Shown in pieces: positions 1-9,329 of a stretch of 64,000 bases of DNA. A program made the position numbers and the translations under genes. Location of the stretch: NCBI GenBank assembly GCA_905235855.1, contig CAJONE010000004.1:48700-112699 (forward strand), in the 5' to 3' direction. Numbering within the stretch: position 1 is the first letter of the stretch; the number at the start of each line of letters is the position of its first letter. The notes beneath the pieces are model-generated. The model was not told the origin of the DNA. It ran no database searches and was given only the letters and a program-made list of their open reading frames with translations. This DNA comes from an uncultured Bacteroidales bacterium (GTDB taxonomy: Bacteria > Bacteroidota > Bacteroidia > Bacteroidales > P3).

Positions 1-170
1 CGATCGGCAGGGACCTCGCGCTCACACAGCCCACGCACGGACACCGTGTCATCGAACGATTTTAGTGTTTTGACGGTGAATATCATCATCAGTCCCAGCA
101 CAAAGGCCGCGAGGATAATGCTTATCCCCATGATGTAGTTTTTTTTGAACGGTATTTGACTTCCTTTCAT
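1..170 (-). CDS. SIMPL-domain (DUF541-like) protein, truncated by the window edge
   Basis: Reverse complement from ATG at 170 reads MKGSQIPFKKNYIMGISIILAAFVLGLMMIFTVKTLKSFDDTVSVRGLCEREVPAD..., a TM anchor followed by the VSVRGLCEREVPAD motif. Partial, so absent from the ORF track. Confidence 0.7.
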   Translation of the reverse strand, partial: MKGSQIPFKKNYIMGISIILAAFVLGLMMIFTVKTLKSFDDTVSVRGLCEREVPAD

Positions 171-325
171 TGTAGTGATGTTTTTATTGTTTTTTATTAT
201 AACGGTACTCCTTGCAGTTTATTGCATTAAAATAATAAACGCCACGAAATAATAAAACGGTTGCCCACAGCGTTAGAATAAAGGTTATGTCAATTAACGA
301 ACACTTTATGCCATTTATTCATGCC

Positions 326-1075
326 ATGAAAAAGCGAACTTTCAGACAATCTGCTGTTTTCTCAACAGTTACAATTCTTGTGGTTGCATTCCTTTTTGCC
401 TCATGCATTGCCTACCGTCCGCAAGTGGTTGAGATGCCTCTGATTCACGAAAAAGGAGAGCTGCAAGTGAACGGCAGCATAGGGTTGAGTGTTCCATTTG
501 GCGACGGGTATATTGGAGCCACGGCATCTTACGGAGCCACTGAATGGCTGGCAGTGCAAGCCCATGCCAACTGGAACGGATCCGCCGGTGGTTACGGACA
601 AGTAGCAACCGGTGCTTTCAAATCATGGAAGAACGCTGTGTTAGAAGGCTACATCGGCTACGGCTATGGCGGAAACAACTGGAACGACAAGAACAACGGG
701 CGTATGTTCACCGCACGCTACCATTTGCCATTCGCACAAGCCGACTTCGGCTGGGCCGGACTCGCCAACGGCCACATAGACCTCGGTGTTGGAGTTAAAG
801 CCGGTTGCATGTTGCCAAACATAGTAAACACCAAGTCCGCCACCGAAAGCACTCCCGAAAGCGTTATGCGCTCAACCAGTCCGGTAGCATTGCTGGAGCC
901 ACAGCTGTTTTTCCGTGTGGGCGGAAAACGACTCAAATGGACACTGAACGTCGGTTACTGCCATCTTTGGGGCGACGGTTCCAACGGAGAGCCTTTTGCC
1001 AACACCCAAGCCATCTATATGCCATTCACCGTGAACACAGGCATTACATACGACTTTAACGTGACAAACAAATAG
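326..1075 (+). CDS. Putative outer-membrane beta-barrel lipoprotein
   Basis: MKKRTFRQSAVFSTVTILVVAFLFASC lipoprotein-like signal, then Gly/aromatic-rich alternating strands. The ORF could also start at 287. Confidence 0.55.
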   Translation: MKKRTFRQSAVFSTVTILVVAFLFASCIAYRPQVVEMPLIHEKGELQVNGSIGLSVPFGDGYIGATASYGATEWLAVQAHANWNGSAGGYGQVATGAFKSWKNAVLEGYIGYGYGGNNWNDKNNGRMFTARYHLPFAQADFGWAGLANGHIDLGVGVKAGCMLPNIVNTKSATESTPESVMRSTSPVALLEPQLFFRVGGKRLKWTLNVGYCHLWGDGSNGEPFANTQAIYMPFTVNTGITYDFNVTNK

Positions 1076-1147
1076 CAGGCCTTTCGGTTGTTGTGTCATA
1101 TACAGACTGCCTGCTCATATCGACCTGTAATTTTAACCATATTTCAC

Positions 1148-2067
1148 ATGAAACCTGGAGTCATCGTGTTGGCATTGCTGCTGATGACCGCCGGCGGCAC
1201 ATCGGCGCAAGAGACATATACATACACTTCACACGGCACACAAGAGATGAAACTCGACATCTACAGGCCCGCCAAACCACGTCCCGACCACGCCACTGTG
1301 GTTTACGTTTTTGGCGGCGGATTTGTGCTGGGAGCCCGCAACGACAGCACAGCAACTCGATGCTGCCGACTGCTTGCCGAGCAGGGGTTCACAGCCGTCT
1401 CAATCGACTACCGCCTGTGGCTACGGCGTATGAGCAGAGACAGCATCAAATGGACAAAAGTGCTTACCTATTTCGACAGTGCCATACGCGTTGCGACCGA
1501 GGACTGCTGCGCAGCACTGCGCTATCTGATCGACAACAGCGACCGGCTTGCAATTAATTCTGACAAAATAATACTTACTGGCAACAGTGCTGGAGCCGTG
1601 ACAGTGCTACAGACCGACTACTGCCGTGCCAATTCGCGTGCCGAAGCCTCTGTATTGCCCAAGGGCTGGAAACCGGCAGCCGTGATACCCTACGCCGGCG
1701 CGGTGTATGAGACACACGGCAAACTGAAGTACGCAACACCACCAGCACCCACATGTTTTTTTCATGGCACCGAGGACAAAATTGTGTTTTATCGCACTTT
1801 CCACCTCTGCAAACACCGACTGGCAGGAGCCTCATGGCTTGTGAAACTTTCAAGAAAAACCGCTACCCGCATTGGATTATGCGCTTCAAAGGCCGCGGCC
1901 ACGAGGTGGCTGGCTATCTGCCCGACACAATGCAAGAGTTCGAAGCGTTTGTCGACGCAGCCCTGGCAGGACGCGTAACTTATTATGACGCGACCTGCGA
2001 AGACGAAGCTCTAAAGCCCAACAAATGGACCAAGATGAACATAATCCAACTTTATACCGGCAAATAA
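1148..2067 (+). pseudogene. Alpha/beta hydrolase (esterase/lipase-like) interrupted by a -1 frameshift near 1841-1847
   Basis: Frame 2 has a signal peptide, GGGF oxyanion motif, GNSAGA and HGTEDKIV; after AGASWLV the homologous C-terminus ETFKKNRYPHWIMRFKGRGHEVAGYLP continues in frame 1 (ORF 1753..2067). Confidence 0.7.
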
Positions 2068-2071
2068 CCAC

Positions 2072-3226
2072 ATGGAAGCAAACCACAACATAAACAAACT
2101 TGCGGGGCTCACCATCAAACTTGCCGCAGGTGTGGCGATAGTGGCCTTTTGCTGGTTTTTCAGAACGGTTTTGCTTTATCTGGTATTGGCTTTTGTCGTA
2201 TCGCTCATCGGAATGCCCATTATGCGACTCCTCCGCAGAGTACGGTACAAACGTCTCTACATACCCGAATGGGTTGCCGCCATACTTACGATAGTCATAA
2301 TAATTGGTTTTGTGATGCTCACTTTCACACGCATTGTGCCCATGTTTGTCGACATCGTGCGCGATGCGACAGCACTCAATATAACTAATTTATCGAGCAG
2401 CGAACTTATAGACAACCTGAACCAATGGATGAAAGATGTATTCCCCTCGTTAGGCGACAATTTCGACGTGACAGCAGTTGCTTCGCAAAAGCTGAAAGAT
2501 TTGGTAAGTGTCAGCGGTGTCAGCGGCTTTGTGGGATCGGTAGCATCGGCAGTATCGACTGCCTTCGTTGGTTTTTTTGCAGTAATATTCATTTCGTTTT
2601 TCTTTATCAAGGACGACCGTCTGTTCGACCGTATCGTATGCGCGCTTGTTTCCGATAAAAACGAGGCATCAGTCGTAGAGATGCTTGAGGATGTCAAGAG
2701 GCTGCTTTCGCGCTATTTTCTTGGGCTGGTGATCGAAATGGTAGGCATCGCACTGATTGACTGGCTCGGACTGTGGCTTATCGCCCGGCTCGATTTTGGC
2801 TATGCCGTAGGAATAGCATTCTTTGCCGGGGTTATGAACATCATACCCTACGTTGGACCACTCATTGGTGAGGTGGTGGGAGTGCTACTCGGCGTAATCT
2901 TGAAACTTGGAATGGGAGCCGGACTTGACGTGAACGTTTGGATTTTCGCCCTCATCATATTGGCCGTCATGCTTTTCGCCCAATTCATCGACAACACACT
3001 GATGCAACCGCTAATCTACTCAACCAGCATTAAGGCGCACCCCCTTGAGATATTCCTCGTGCTACTGATGGCTGGCCACATTGGCGGAATGTTCGGAATG
3101 CTAATGGCCATTCCTGCCTATACAGTGCTGCGCCTTGTGGCCGTCAGGTTCTTCTACAATTTCAAACCGATACAGCGTCTCGTGCCACAAAGAGACGAAA
3201 AAGACAACACAAACAACAAAACATAA
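2072..3226 (+). CDS. AI-2E family transporter (UPF0118-like membrane protein)
   Basis: 384 aa, multiple TM helices, conserved GVMNIIPYVGPLIGEV and LVLLMAGHIGGMFGMLMAIPAY segments. Confidence 0.9.
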   Translation: MEANHNINKLAGLTIKLAAGVAIVAFCWFFRTVLLYLVLAFVVSLIGMPIMRLLRRVRYKRLYIPEWVAAILTIVIIIGFVMLTFTRIVPMFVDIVRDATALNITNLSSSELIDNLNQWMKDVFPSLGDNFDVTAVASQKLKDLVSVSGVSGFVGSVASAVSTAFVGFFAVIFISFFFIKDDRLFDRIVCALVSDKNEASVVEMLEDVKRLLSRYFLGLVIEMVGIALIDWLGLWLIARLDFGYAVGIAFFAGVMNIIPYVGPLIGEVVGVLLGVILKLGMGAGLDVNVWIFALIILAVMLFAQFIDNTLMQPLIYSTSIKAHPLEIFLVLLMAGHIGGMFGMLMAIPAYTVLRLVAVRFFYNFKPIQRLVPQRDEKDNTNNKT

Positions 3227-3236
3227 AAAACATATA

Positions 3237-3686
3237 ATGCACATGAAATGTTTAGCCATCCGGCAACCTTGGGCAATGCTTGTAGCCTGCGGCATCAAAG
3301 ATGTCGAGAACCGAAATGCAATGATACCGCCGTGCAAACGATTCCTGATAGCAGCGAGCGTCACACGAGACGCCAAAGACCTTAGAGATTGTTTCGACAG
3401 CCACGGATACAATCTCATAACAAACTACATTAAAAAGGGTATCCTGCCGCCCTATGAGCAGTGGCCCACAGGAGCAATCATAGGATGGGTAGACATAGAC
3501 CGTGTGACCCATGACTATGTTGACTCGCCATGGGCTGCCAACGACGGTATAATGTATGTGCTTAAAAACGCACACTTGTTCGACACACCAATCTACGGGA
3601 AAAATAAAGCCACCCCGTTTTTCTACAACGTGGAAGGGATTGACGAAAACCACCTTCCACCGTCGCACGTAGTCAAACTGAGATAA
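3237..3686 (+). CDS. ASCH-domain protein
   Basis: MHMKCLAIRQPWAMLVACGIKDVENRN: IRQPWA and KDVENR motifs. Start taken at the internal ATG of ORF 3135..3686. Confidence 0.8.
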   Translation: MHMKCLAIRQPWAMLVACGIKDVENRNAMIPPCKRFLIAASVTRDAKDLRDCFDSHGYNLITNYIKKGILPPYEQWPTGAIIGWVDIDRVTHDYVDSPWAANDGIMYVLKNAHLFDTPIYGKNKATPFFYNVEGIDENHLPPSHVVKLR

Positions 3687-3713
3687 TTCACCAATAGTCC
3701 AAAAAATCCACAC

Positions 3714-4985
3714 TTGAAAGCTCAAGACATCAAAACACGGCAAAAGGTCGAGATTATGGCTCCTGTTGGGTCGTACGAGTCGCTTATGGCGGCTGTTCAG
3801 GCTGGTGCCGACTCGGTTTATTTCGGCGTGGGCAAACTCAACATGCGCTCGCGCTCGGCTAACAACTTCACCCTCGACGATATGCAACGGTTGGCCGACA
3901 TAGCACACTCGCACAGCGTAAGGTCGTATCTAACCGTAAACACAATCATCTACGACGACGAGATTGACGAAATGCACGCCATAATCGACAAGGCACGTGA
4001 AGTGGGAATAAGCGCAATCATAGCATCCGACTTTGCAGTGATGGAATACGCCCGCACAACCGGTATAGAAATCCATGCCTCGACGCAGTGCAACATATCC
4101 AATCTCGAGGCTGTGCGCTACTATTCACGCTTTGCCGATGTGGTGGTGACCGCCCGCGAGCTTTCCCTCCGCCAGGTGGCGGACATCACAAAAGCCATAT
4201 CCGAACAGGACATACGCGGCCCCAAAGGCGACTTGGTGCAGGTGGAGGTCTTTGCTCACGGGGCTCTCTGTATGTCGGTGTCAGGCAAATGCTACCTGAG
4301 CCTCGACAACTGCAACTATTCGGCCAATCGCGGTGCCTGCCTCCAACTATGCCGCAGGCAATATCTGGTCAAAGACCTCGAATCAGACATCGAACTAGTT
4401 GTAGACAACAAATATATCATGTCGCCCAAAGACCTCTGCACCATAGGTTTCCTCGACAAGATAGTGAAAGCCGGGGTTCGTGTCTTGAAGATAGAAGGCC
4501 GGGGTCGGAGTGCCGACTATGTGCAAACGGTTGTCACCTGCTACCGAGAGGCACTACAGGCCATCGAGTCGAACCGCTATACCCCGCAACTGATAGAAGA
4601 GCTCACCGAAAGGCTACGCACCGTATTCAACCGCGGCTTTTGGGACGGATACTACTTGGGGCGCAAATTGGGCGAATGGGCTAATCGATACGGCTCGCAG
4701 GCCACGGAAAAAAAAGTGTTTCTCGGTCCTGTGACCAACTGGTTCAACCGTATAGGCGTTGCCGAGGCACGACTACAGACCGCCGAGACACTATCCGTTG
4801 GTGATGAAATAATGGCGACAGGTCAAACCACAGGCGTTTATCGCGGCACCGTAAACGAACTGCGTCTCGACAAAGGCAATGTAACTACCGTAAGGCAGGG
4901 AGACGTTTTCAGTTTCAAGACAGATACACCTATCCACCGTGGCGACAAACTGTATAAGGTGGTCAAGATTGTCGACGAGTTCTGA
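3714..4985 (+). CDS. U32 family peptidase / tRNA hydroxylation-type protein
   Basis: EIMAPVGSYESLMAAVQAGADSVYFGV and FAHGALCMSVSGKCYLS...NRGACLQLCRR are U32 signatures. TTG start or internal ATG at 3756. Confidence 0.9.
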   Translation: MKAQDIKTRQKVEIMAPVGSYESLMAAVQAGADSVYFGVGKLNMRSRSANNFTLDDMQRLADIAHSHSVRSYLTVNTIIYDDEIDEMHAIIDKAREVGISAIIASDFAVMEYARTTGIEIHASTQCNISNLEAVRYYSRFADVVVTARELSLRQVADITKAISEQDIRGPKGDLVQVEVFAHGALCMSVSGKCYLSLDNCNYSANRGACLQLCRRQYLVKDLESDIELVVDNKYIMSPKDLCTIGFLDKIVKAGVRVLKIEGRGRSADYVQTVVTCYREALQAIESNRYTPQLIEELTERLRTVFNRGFWDGYYLGRKLGEWANRYGSQATEKKVFLGPVTNWFNRIGVAEARLQTAETLSVGDEIMATGQTTGVYRGTVNELRLDKGNVTTVRQGDVFSFKTDTPIHRGDKLYKVVKIVDEF

Positions 4986-5025
4986 TCACATCCAAAAAGC
5001 AAACCCACTACACCCACTTCTCCAA

Positions 5026-5922
5026 ATGATTTTTATCCCCCAACACCAATACTCCGACATTATATTCGCTTTCCGAGCTGACTGCGCAAAATATCTGACC
5101 ACCGAGGACACATACCTGTCAAACGGCTGGACAATATGGCAAATACAAGACGGCGAAATCGAATACAGCATAGCAGGCGAGTTGAGGCACGGTTACGCTC
5201 AACACATACTGATTTTCGCGCCGCAGGACAAAATCCGTGTCCACAGCTTCACCAACAAACTGCAACTCGCGGTTCTCTGCATACCCCAATTGCTAATGAA
5301 CAGCGCTATGCGTACCGACACCTACAAGGAAAAACTGCTCATACTTCCTTTTATTCTGAAGCAACGAGATGGAATCGATATGCACCACGCCGAACTGAAC
5401 GAGAAAACCCGCAATGAAATAGACTACTTGTTTGGCATGATAATAGACCGAGTACCGCCTGCCGCCTCCTTGTCCTCTGTCGAGATTGTCATCCCCCTTA
5501 TCGAGGCACTGATTCTTATGATAATCGAAAACCTCGGCGTACCACACAACGCCATCCGTCCGGAGTCGCATATGGAGAAGATGGCCACAGATTTTATGGT
5601 GTCGCTTCAGGGCAATTATATCGAGCACCAGGATGTGGCGTTCTACGCGGCTCAATCGTGCGTTTCGGTCAAGTATTTCACCGCCGTTATCAAAAGCCTC
5701 ACCTCCGCCACTCCCGTCGAGTGGATAAGCCGTATGCTCACCACGCGTGCACGCGAACTGCTCTGGCTTACGGACAGAACGGTGAACGACATATCCGACG
5801 AACTGAGATTCTCATCGCCATCCGTTTTTATCCGTTTTTTTCACCGACGTACAGGCTTCACCCCGAAACAGTACAAATCACTGCTACAAAAAAAACACAC
5901 CCACCCCAAAAAATCAGATTAA
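5026..5922 (+). CDS. AraC family transcriptional regulator
   Basis: C-terminal double HTH: LTSATPVEWISRMLTTRARELLWLTDRTVNDISDELRFSSPSVFIRFFHRRTGFTPKQYK. Start set at ATG 5026. Confidence 0.88.
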   Translation: MIFIPQHQYSDIIFAFRADCAKYLTTEDTYLSNGWTIWQIQDGEIEYSIAGELRHGYAQHILIFAPQDKIRVHSFTNKLQLAVLCIPQLLMNSAMRTDTYKEKLLILPFILKQRDGIDMHHAELNEKTRNEIDYLFGMIIDRVPPAASLSSVEIVIPLIEALILMIIENLGVPHNAIRPESHMEKMATDFMVSLQGNYIEHQDVAFYAAQSCVSVKYFTAVIKSLTSATPVEWISRMLTTRARELLWLTDRTVNDISDELRFSSPSVFIRFFHRRTGFTPKQYKSLLQKKHTHPKKSD

Positions 5923-5962
5923 ACAAAAGGCCAACAAGTAAAACATTCAAAATCCAACCATT

Positions 5963-8089
5963 ATGACAAAAATAAGATTATCGACAGCAATAATCAGCTT
6001 ATGCATTCCGCTGCTAACACTGGCCGACGAGGGGATGTGGATTCCGATGCTACTCGGGCGCAACGAAGCCGATATGCAACGAGCCGGCATGCGCATCAGC
6101 GCGAAAGACATCTACGATATCAATAACGCCTGTCTAAAAGATGCCGTGGTGCTCTTCGGTGGCGGCTGCACGGGAGAGTATGTCTCCAGCCAGGGGCTGC
6201 TGCTTACCAACCACCACTGTGGCTATTCGTTCATAGTACGCCACAGCACTGTTGCCAACGACTACCTTACCCACGGCTTTTGGGCGGAGCGTCTCGAGCA
6301 GGAGATACCGTGTCCTGGCTTGAGCGTCACACGGTTGGTAAGAATGGAGGACGTAACCTCACAAGTGCTTGAAGGAGTGAGCGAAAAAGACGATGAGCAA
6401 ACACGCGAATCAAAGATTGAAGAGAATACGGACAGAGTGATAAAGCAGGCCATAAGCGGCACCCACTATAAGGCAGTCATAAAACCATTCTACTATGGAA
6501 ACCAATACTTTATGTATGTCAATGAAGTATTTACCGATGTGAGGCTTGTTGGGGCGCCGCCATCAAACATAGGCAAGTTCGGAGGTGACACCGACAACTG
6601 GATGTGGCCACGTCACACCGGCGACTTCTCGATGTTTCGTGTCTATGCAGACAAAGACGGCAAACCAGCTGATTTTTCCAAAGACAATATACCATACCGC
6701 CCGCTGAAGCATCTCACCATCTCGCTCAAAGGGGTTGACGAAGGCGACTTTACCTTTGTCTTTGGCTATCCAGGCACAACGAAACGCTACGTGACACACG
6801 ACGAGGTTGATCTGGCAGCCAATGCCGAGAACCCCGTTCGCATAGCAATGCGCGATATAAGACTAAAACACTATAAAAAAGCAATGGAGCAGTCACCCAA
6901 GCAGCGCCTGCGCTATGCCTCAAAAGTAGCGTCTATTGCCAACGGCTGGAAAAAATGGCAGGGCGAAAGCCTCGGAATATCACGACTGAAAGGCGTGGAA
7001 CAGAAAAAAGAGCAGGAAAAGGCGTTTCGCGACTGGGCAAAAAACAATCCTCAATATGCCAAAGTGCTTGACGAGCTGGAACACAGCTACCGTAACCTTA
7101 AGCCTGTCGAATTAGAATGGGTCTACTTCAATGAGGCCTTGATGGCATCGGACTTTATGGTACGCACACATCTGCTGTGGCAAATACAAAACACCACCGA
7201 TTCAGTGAAGGCACAAGAACTCGCCGACAGACTGATTAAGTCGAACGAATCTTACTTTGACGACTTCGAGGAACGCAAAGCCGTGGACAAAGCCATATTT
7301 GTGGAAACCTTCATTGAAATGTGGAAAGCAGGCTACGCCAAATTCTTTACAAAGGGCACTACAACACCAGAAGTGCGCAACGAGCTGAACAAAATATACG
7401 ACAAATCGATTGTCAACAACCGCGAGAAAATCGAGAAACTACTGCGCGAGATAAACCCCAACAAACATAAAACAATCGGAAACGACCCAGCCGTCAATTT
7501 GTTTGCAAGGGGTTACAACTATACCTACAGCAGTGAAAAAAAGGACAAATACTACGAGGCCAAAGAAAACATCAACCGCCTAATGCGCGAATATGTAAAA
7601 GGACAGATGGAGATGTATCCCGACAGCAACTTTTTCCCTGACGCAAACCTGACCCTACGAGTCACCTATGGACATGTGCAGGGCTTCGAACCGACCGATG
7701 GGGTATACTACAAACCCTACTCCACCCTCGACGGAATAATTGAGAAAGAAAATCCCGATATCTACGACTATGTGGTCGAGCCACGACTGAAAGAACTGTG
7801 GCGCACCAAGGACTACGGACGCTACGCTAACGCCAAAGGCGAGATGCCCGTGGGATTCATAGCCACCAACCACACCACCGGCGGCAACTCGGGTAGCCCT
7901 GTACTCAACGCCGACGGGCAACTGGTGGGCATAAACTTTGACCGCTGCTGGGAGGGCACGATGAGCGACCTGCTGTTCGACCCTAACTATTGCCGCAACA
8001 TTTCACTCGACATCCGCTACTGTCTGTTCATTATCGACAAATTTGCTGGTGCACGCCATTTGGTGGACGAGATGAGCATTGCAGATTGA
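5963..8089 (+). CDS. S46 family dipeptidyl-peptidase, DPP11-like
   Basis: 708 aa, signal peptide, LLLTNHHCGYSF (His), GNSGSPVLN (Ser), and NFDRCWEGTMSD with Arg at the P1-specificity position. Confidence 0.9.
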   Translation: MTKIRLSTAIISLCIPLLTLADEGMWIPMLLGRNEADMQRAGMRISAKDIYDINNACLKDAVVLFGGGCTGEYVSSQGLLLTNHHCGYSFIVRHSTVANDYLTHGFWAERLEQEIPCPGLSVTRLVRMEDVTSQVLEGVSEKDDEQTRESKIEENTDRVIKQAISGTHYKAVIKPFYYGNQYFMYVNEVFTDVRLVGAPPSNIGKFGGDTDNWMWPRHTGDFSMFRVYADKDGKPADFSKDNIPYRPLKHLTISLKGVDEGDFTFVFGYPGTTKRYVTHDEVDLAANAENPVRIAMRDIRLKHYKKAMEQSPKQRLRYASKVASIANGWKKWQGESLGISRLKGVEQKKEQEKAFRDWAKNNPQYAKVLDELEHSYRNLKPVELEWVYFNEALMASDFMVRTHLLWQIQNTTDSVKAQELADRLIKSNESYFDDFEERKAVDKAIFVETFIEMWKAGYAKFFTKGTTTPEVRNELNKIYDKSIVNNREKIEKLLREINPNKHKTIGNDPAVNLFARGYNYTYSSEKKDKYYEAKENINRLMREYVKGQMEMYPDSNFFPDANLTLRVTYGHVQGFEPTDGVYYKPYSTLDGIIEKENPDIYDYVVEPRLKELWRTKDYGRYANAKGEMPVGFIATNHTTGGNSGSPVLNADGQLVGINFDRCWEGTMSDLLFDPNYCRNISLDIRYCLFIIDKFAGARHLVDEMSIAD

Positions 8090-8144
8090 AGCGGACGATT
8101 TAGTGCAGTTTTATCAAACTGATCCCGAACATTTCCCACAAAAC

Positions 8145-8178
8145 AAAGCACGGCTACAATTGCGGCCGTGCTTTATTT
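8145..8178 (+). terminator. Rho-independent terminator after the S46 peptidase gene
   Basis: Perfect 10-bp stem AAAGCACGGC / GCCGTGCTTT followed by ATTT. Confidence 0.7.
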
Positions 8179-8200
8179 GCGTTGAGCGGCAAGGGGACTG

Positions 8201-8827
8201 TTACGCCTTGCTGAAATCGCTGCTGGGGTGTTTGCACACGGGGCAGATGAAATTCGCGGGCAGTTGGTCGCCCTCGTATACATAGCCACAAACGTCGCAA
8301 ACCCAATGATGCTTAGCCGAAGAGCTGTCGGCCGGTGACACGGCGGCATCTGGCTTCGGTTTGATGTGCTGCTGGTAATAGGCGTAGGTGACGCTTGGAG
8401 AATCACTGAGTACCTGCGCATCCATCACACGGGCTATGAACATGGTGTGGGAGCCGAGATCGATAGACTTGGTCACAACGCACTGAAAGCAGGCGTTGAT
8501 AAACTTGGGTAGACAGAGAAGACCGTTGGCTGTACGGAGTTCTTGCTGACAATGCGCAAACTTATCGATTGTTCGTCCACTTTGGAAGCCGAAATGTTCG
8601 AAAGGTTTCATCGTGGCCTCTTCGCACAAAGGACAAAGGTTGAATTTGGCCGTGCGGATAATCATGTCGTGGGTCAGGTTCTGCTTATTTACACAGATCA
8701 TTAATTGCAATGGGTCACTGGTTAGCTGCTGTGCAACGTTGATTATACAGGCGTTGTCCCTGTCGCCGTGTCGGGCGATGAGCACATAAAGGCCATAGCT
8801 GATTTTGTGTAATGCGGGTGTATCCAT
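8201..8827 (-). CDS. Flavin reductase-like domain fused to a C-terminal rubredoxin domain
   Basis: N-terminal FMN-binding split-barrel pattern; C-terminal WVCDVCGYVYEGDQLPANFICPVCKHPSSDF (CxxC...CPxC rubredoxin). Confidence 0.88.
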   Translation of the reverse strand: MDTPALHKISYGLYVLIARHGDRDNACIINVAQQLTSDPLQLMICVNKQNLTHDMIIRTAKFNLCPLCEEATMKPFEHFGFQSGRTIDKFAHCQQELRTANGLLCLPKFINACFQCVVTKSIDLGSHTMFIARVMDAQVLSDSPSVTYAYYQQHIKPKPDAAVSPADSSSAKHHWVCDVCGYVYEGDQLPANFICPVCKHPSSDFSKA

Positions 8828-8849
8828 TTTGAGGTGTTGAAAAGCCGAA

Positions 8850-9329
8850 TCAAAGTTTCAAAGGAATATCGTTGCCATCAAGACGAGCGGATACAAGGTC
8901 GTCACCCCGATAGACAAGCTTTAACGAGAAGAACGGTCTCGCATCGTCCATTATAAGCCGCAAAAATATGCGGTCGCCAGTCCATAACTGCAAATCGAAG
9001 ACTTGCTGCTTGTCAATCCATTGCAGGTCGCCCTCATTGCAGTCGGAAAGGTTGCCGATCCATTGGTCGGACGTAAAGAGATGCATATATTCGCACGGCC
9101 AAATGTCCGATATGAAAGTCACGATTCCACGGTAGCGCCAGCTGATGATTTCAAGGCCGGTCTCCTCTCGCACCTCGCGTAGCATACACTCGTCGGGACT
9201 CTCGTTTTCCTCACACTTGCCGCCCACGCCAATCCATTTGCCCTGCGAGGCATCATGAGCTTTTTTAATGCGGTGCAGCATAAGATATTGCCCGTCACGT
9301 TCGATATAGCATAGCGTTGTCTGTTTCAT
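8850..9329 (-). CDS. NUDIX hydrolase (8-oxo-dGTP diphosphatase-like)
   Basis: Nudix box GGKCEENESPDECMLREVREETGLEI. Confidence 0.9.
   Translation of the reverse strand: MKQTTLCYIERDGQYLMLHRIKKAHDASQGKWIGVGGKCEENESPDECMLREVREETGLEIISWRYRGIVTFISDIWPCEYMHLFTSDQWIGNLSDCNEGDLQWIDKQQVFDLQLWTGDRIFLRLIMDDARPFFSLKLVYRGDDLVSARLDGNDIPLKL

Noticed and set aside
3252-3914. 220-aa minus-strand ORF
   Set aside because: Antisense across the ASCH and U32 genes, Cys/Tyr-rich nonsense translation.
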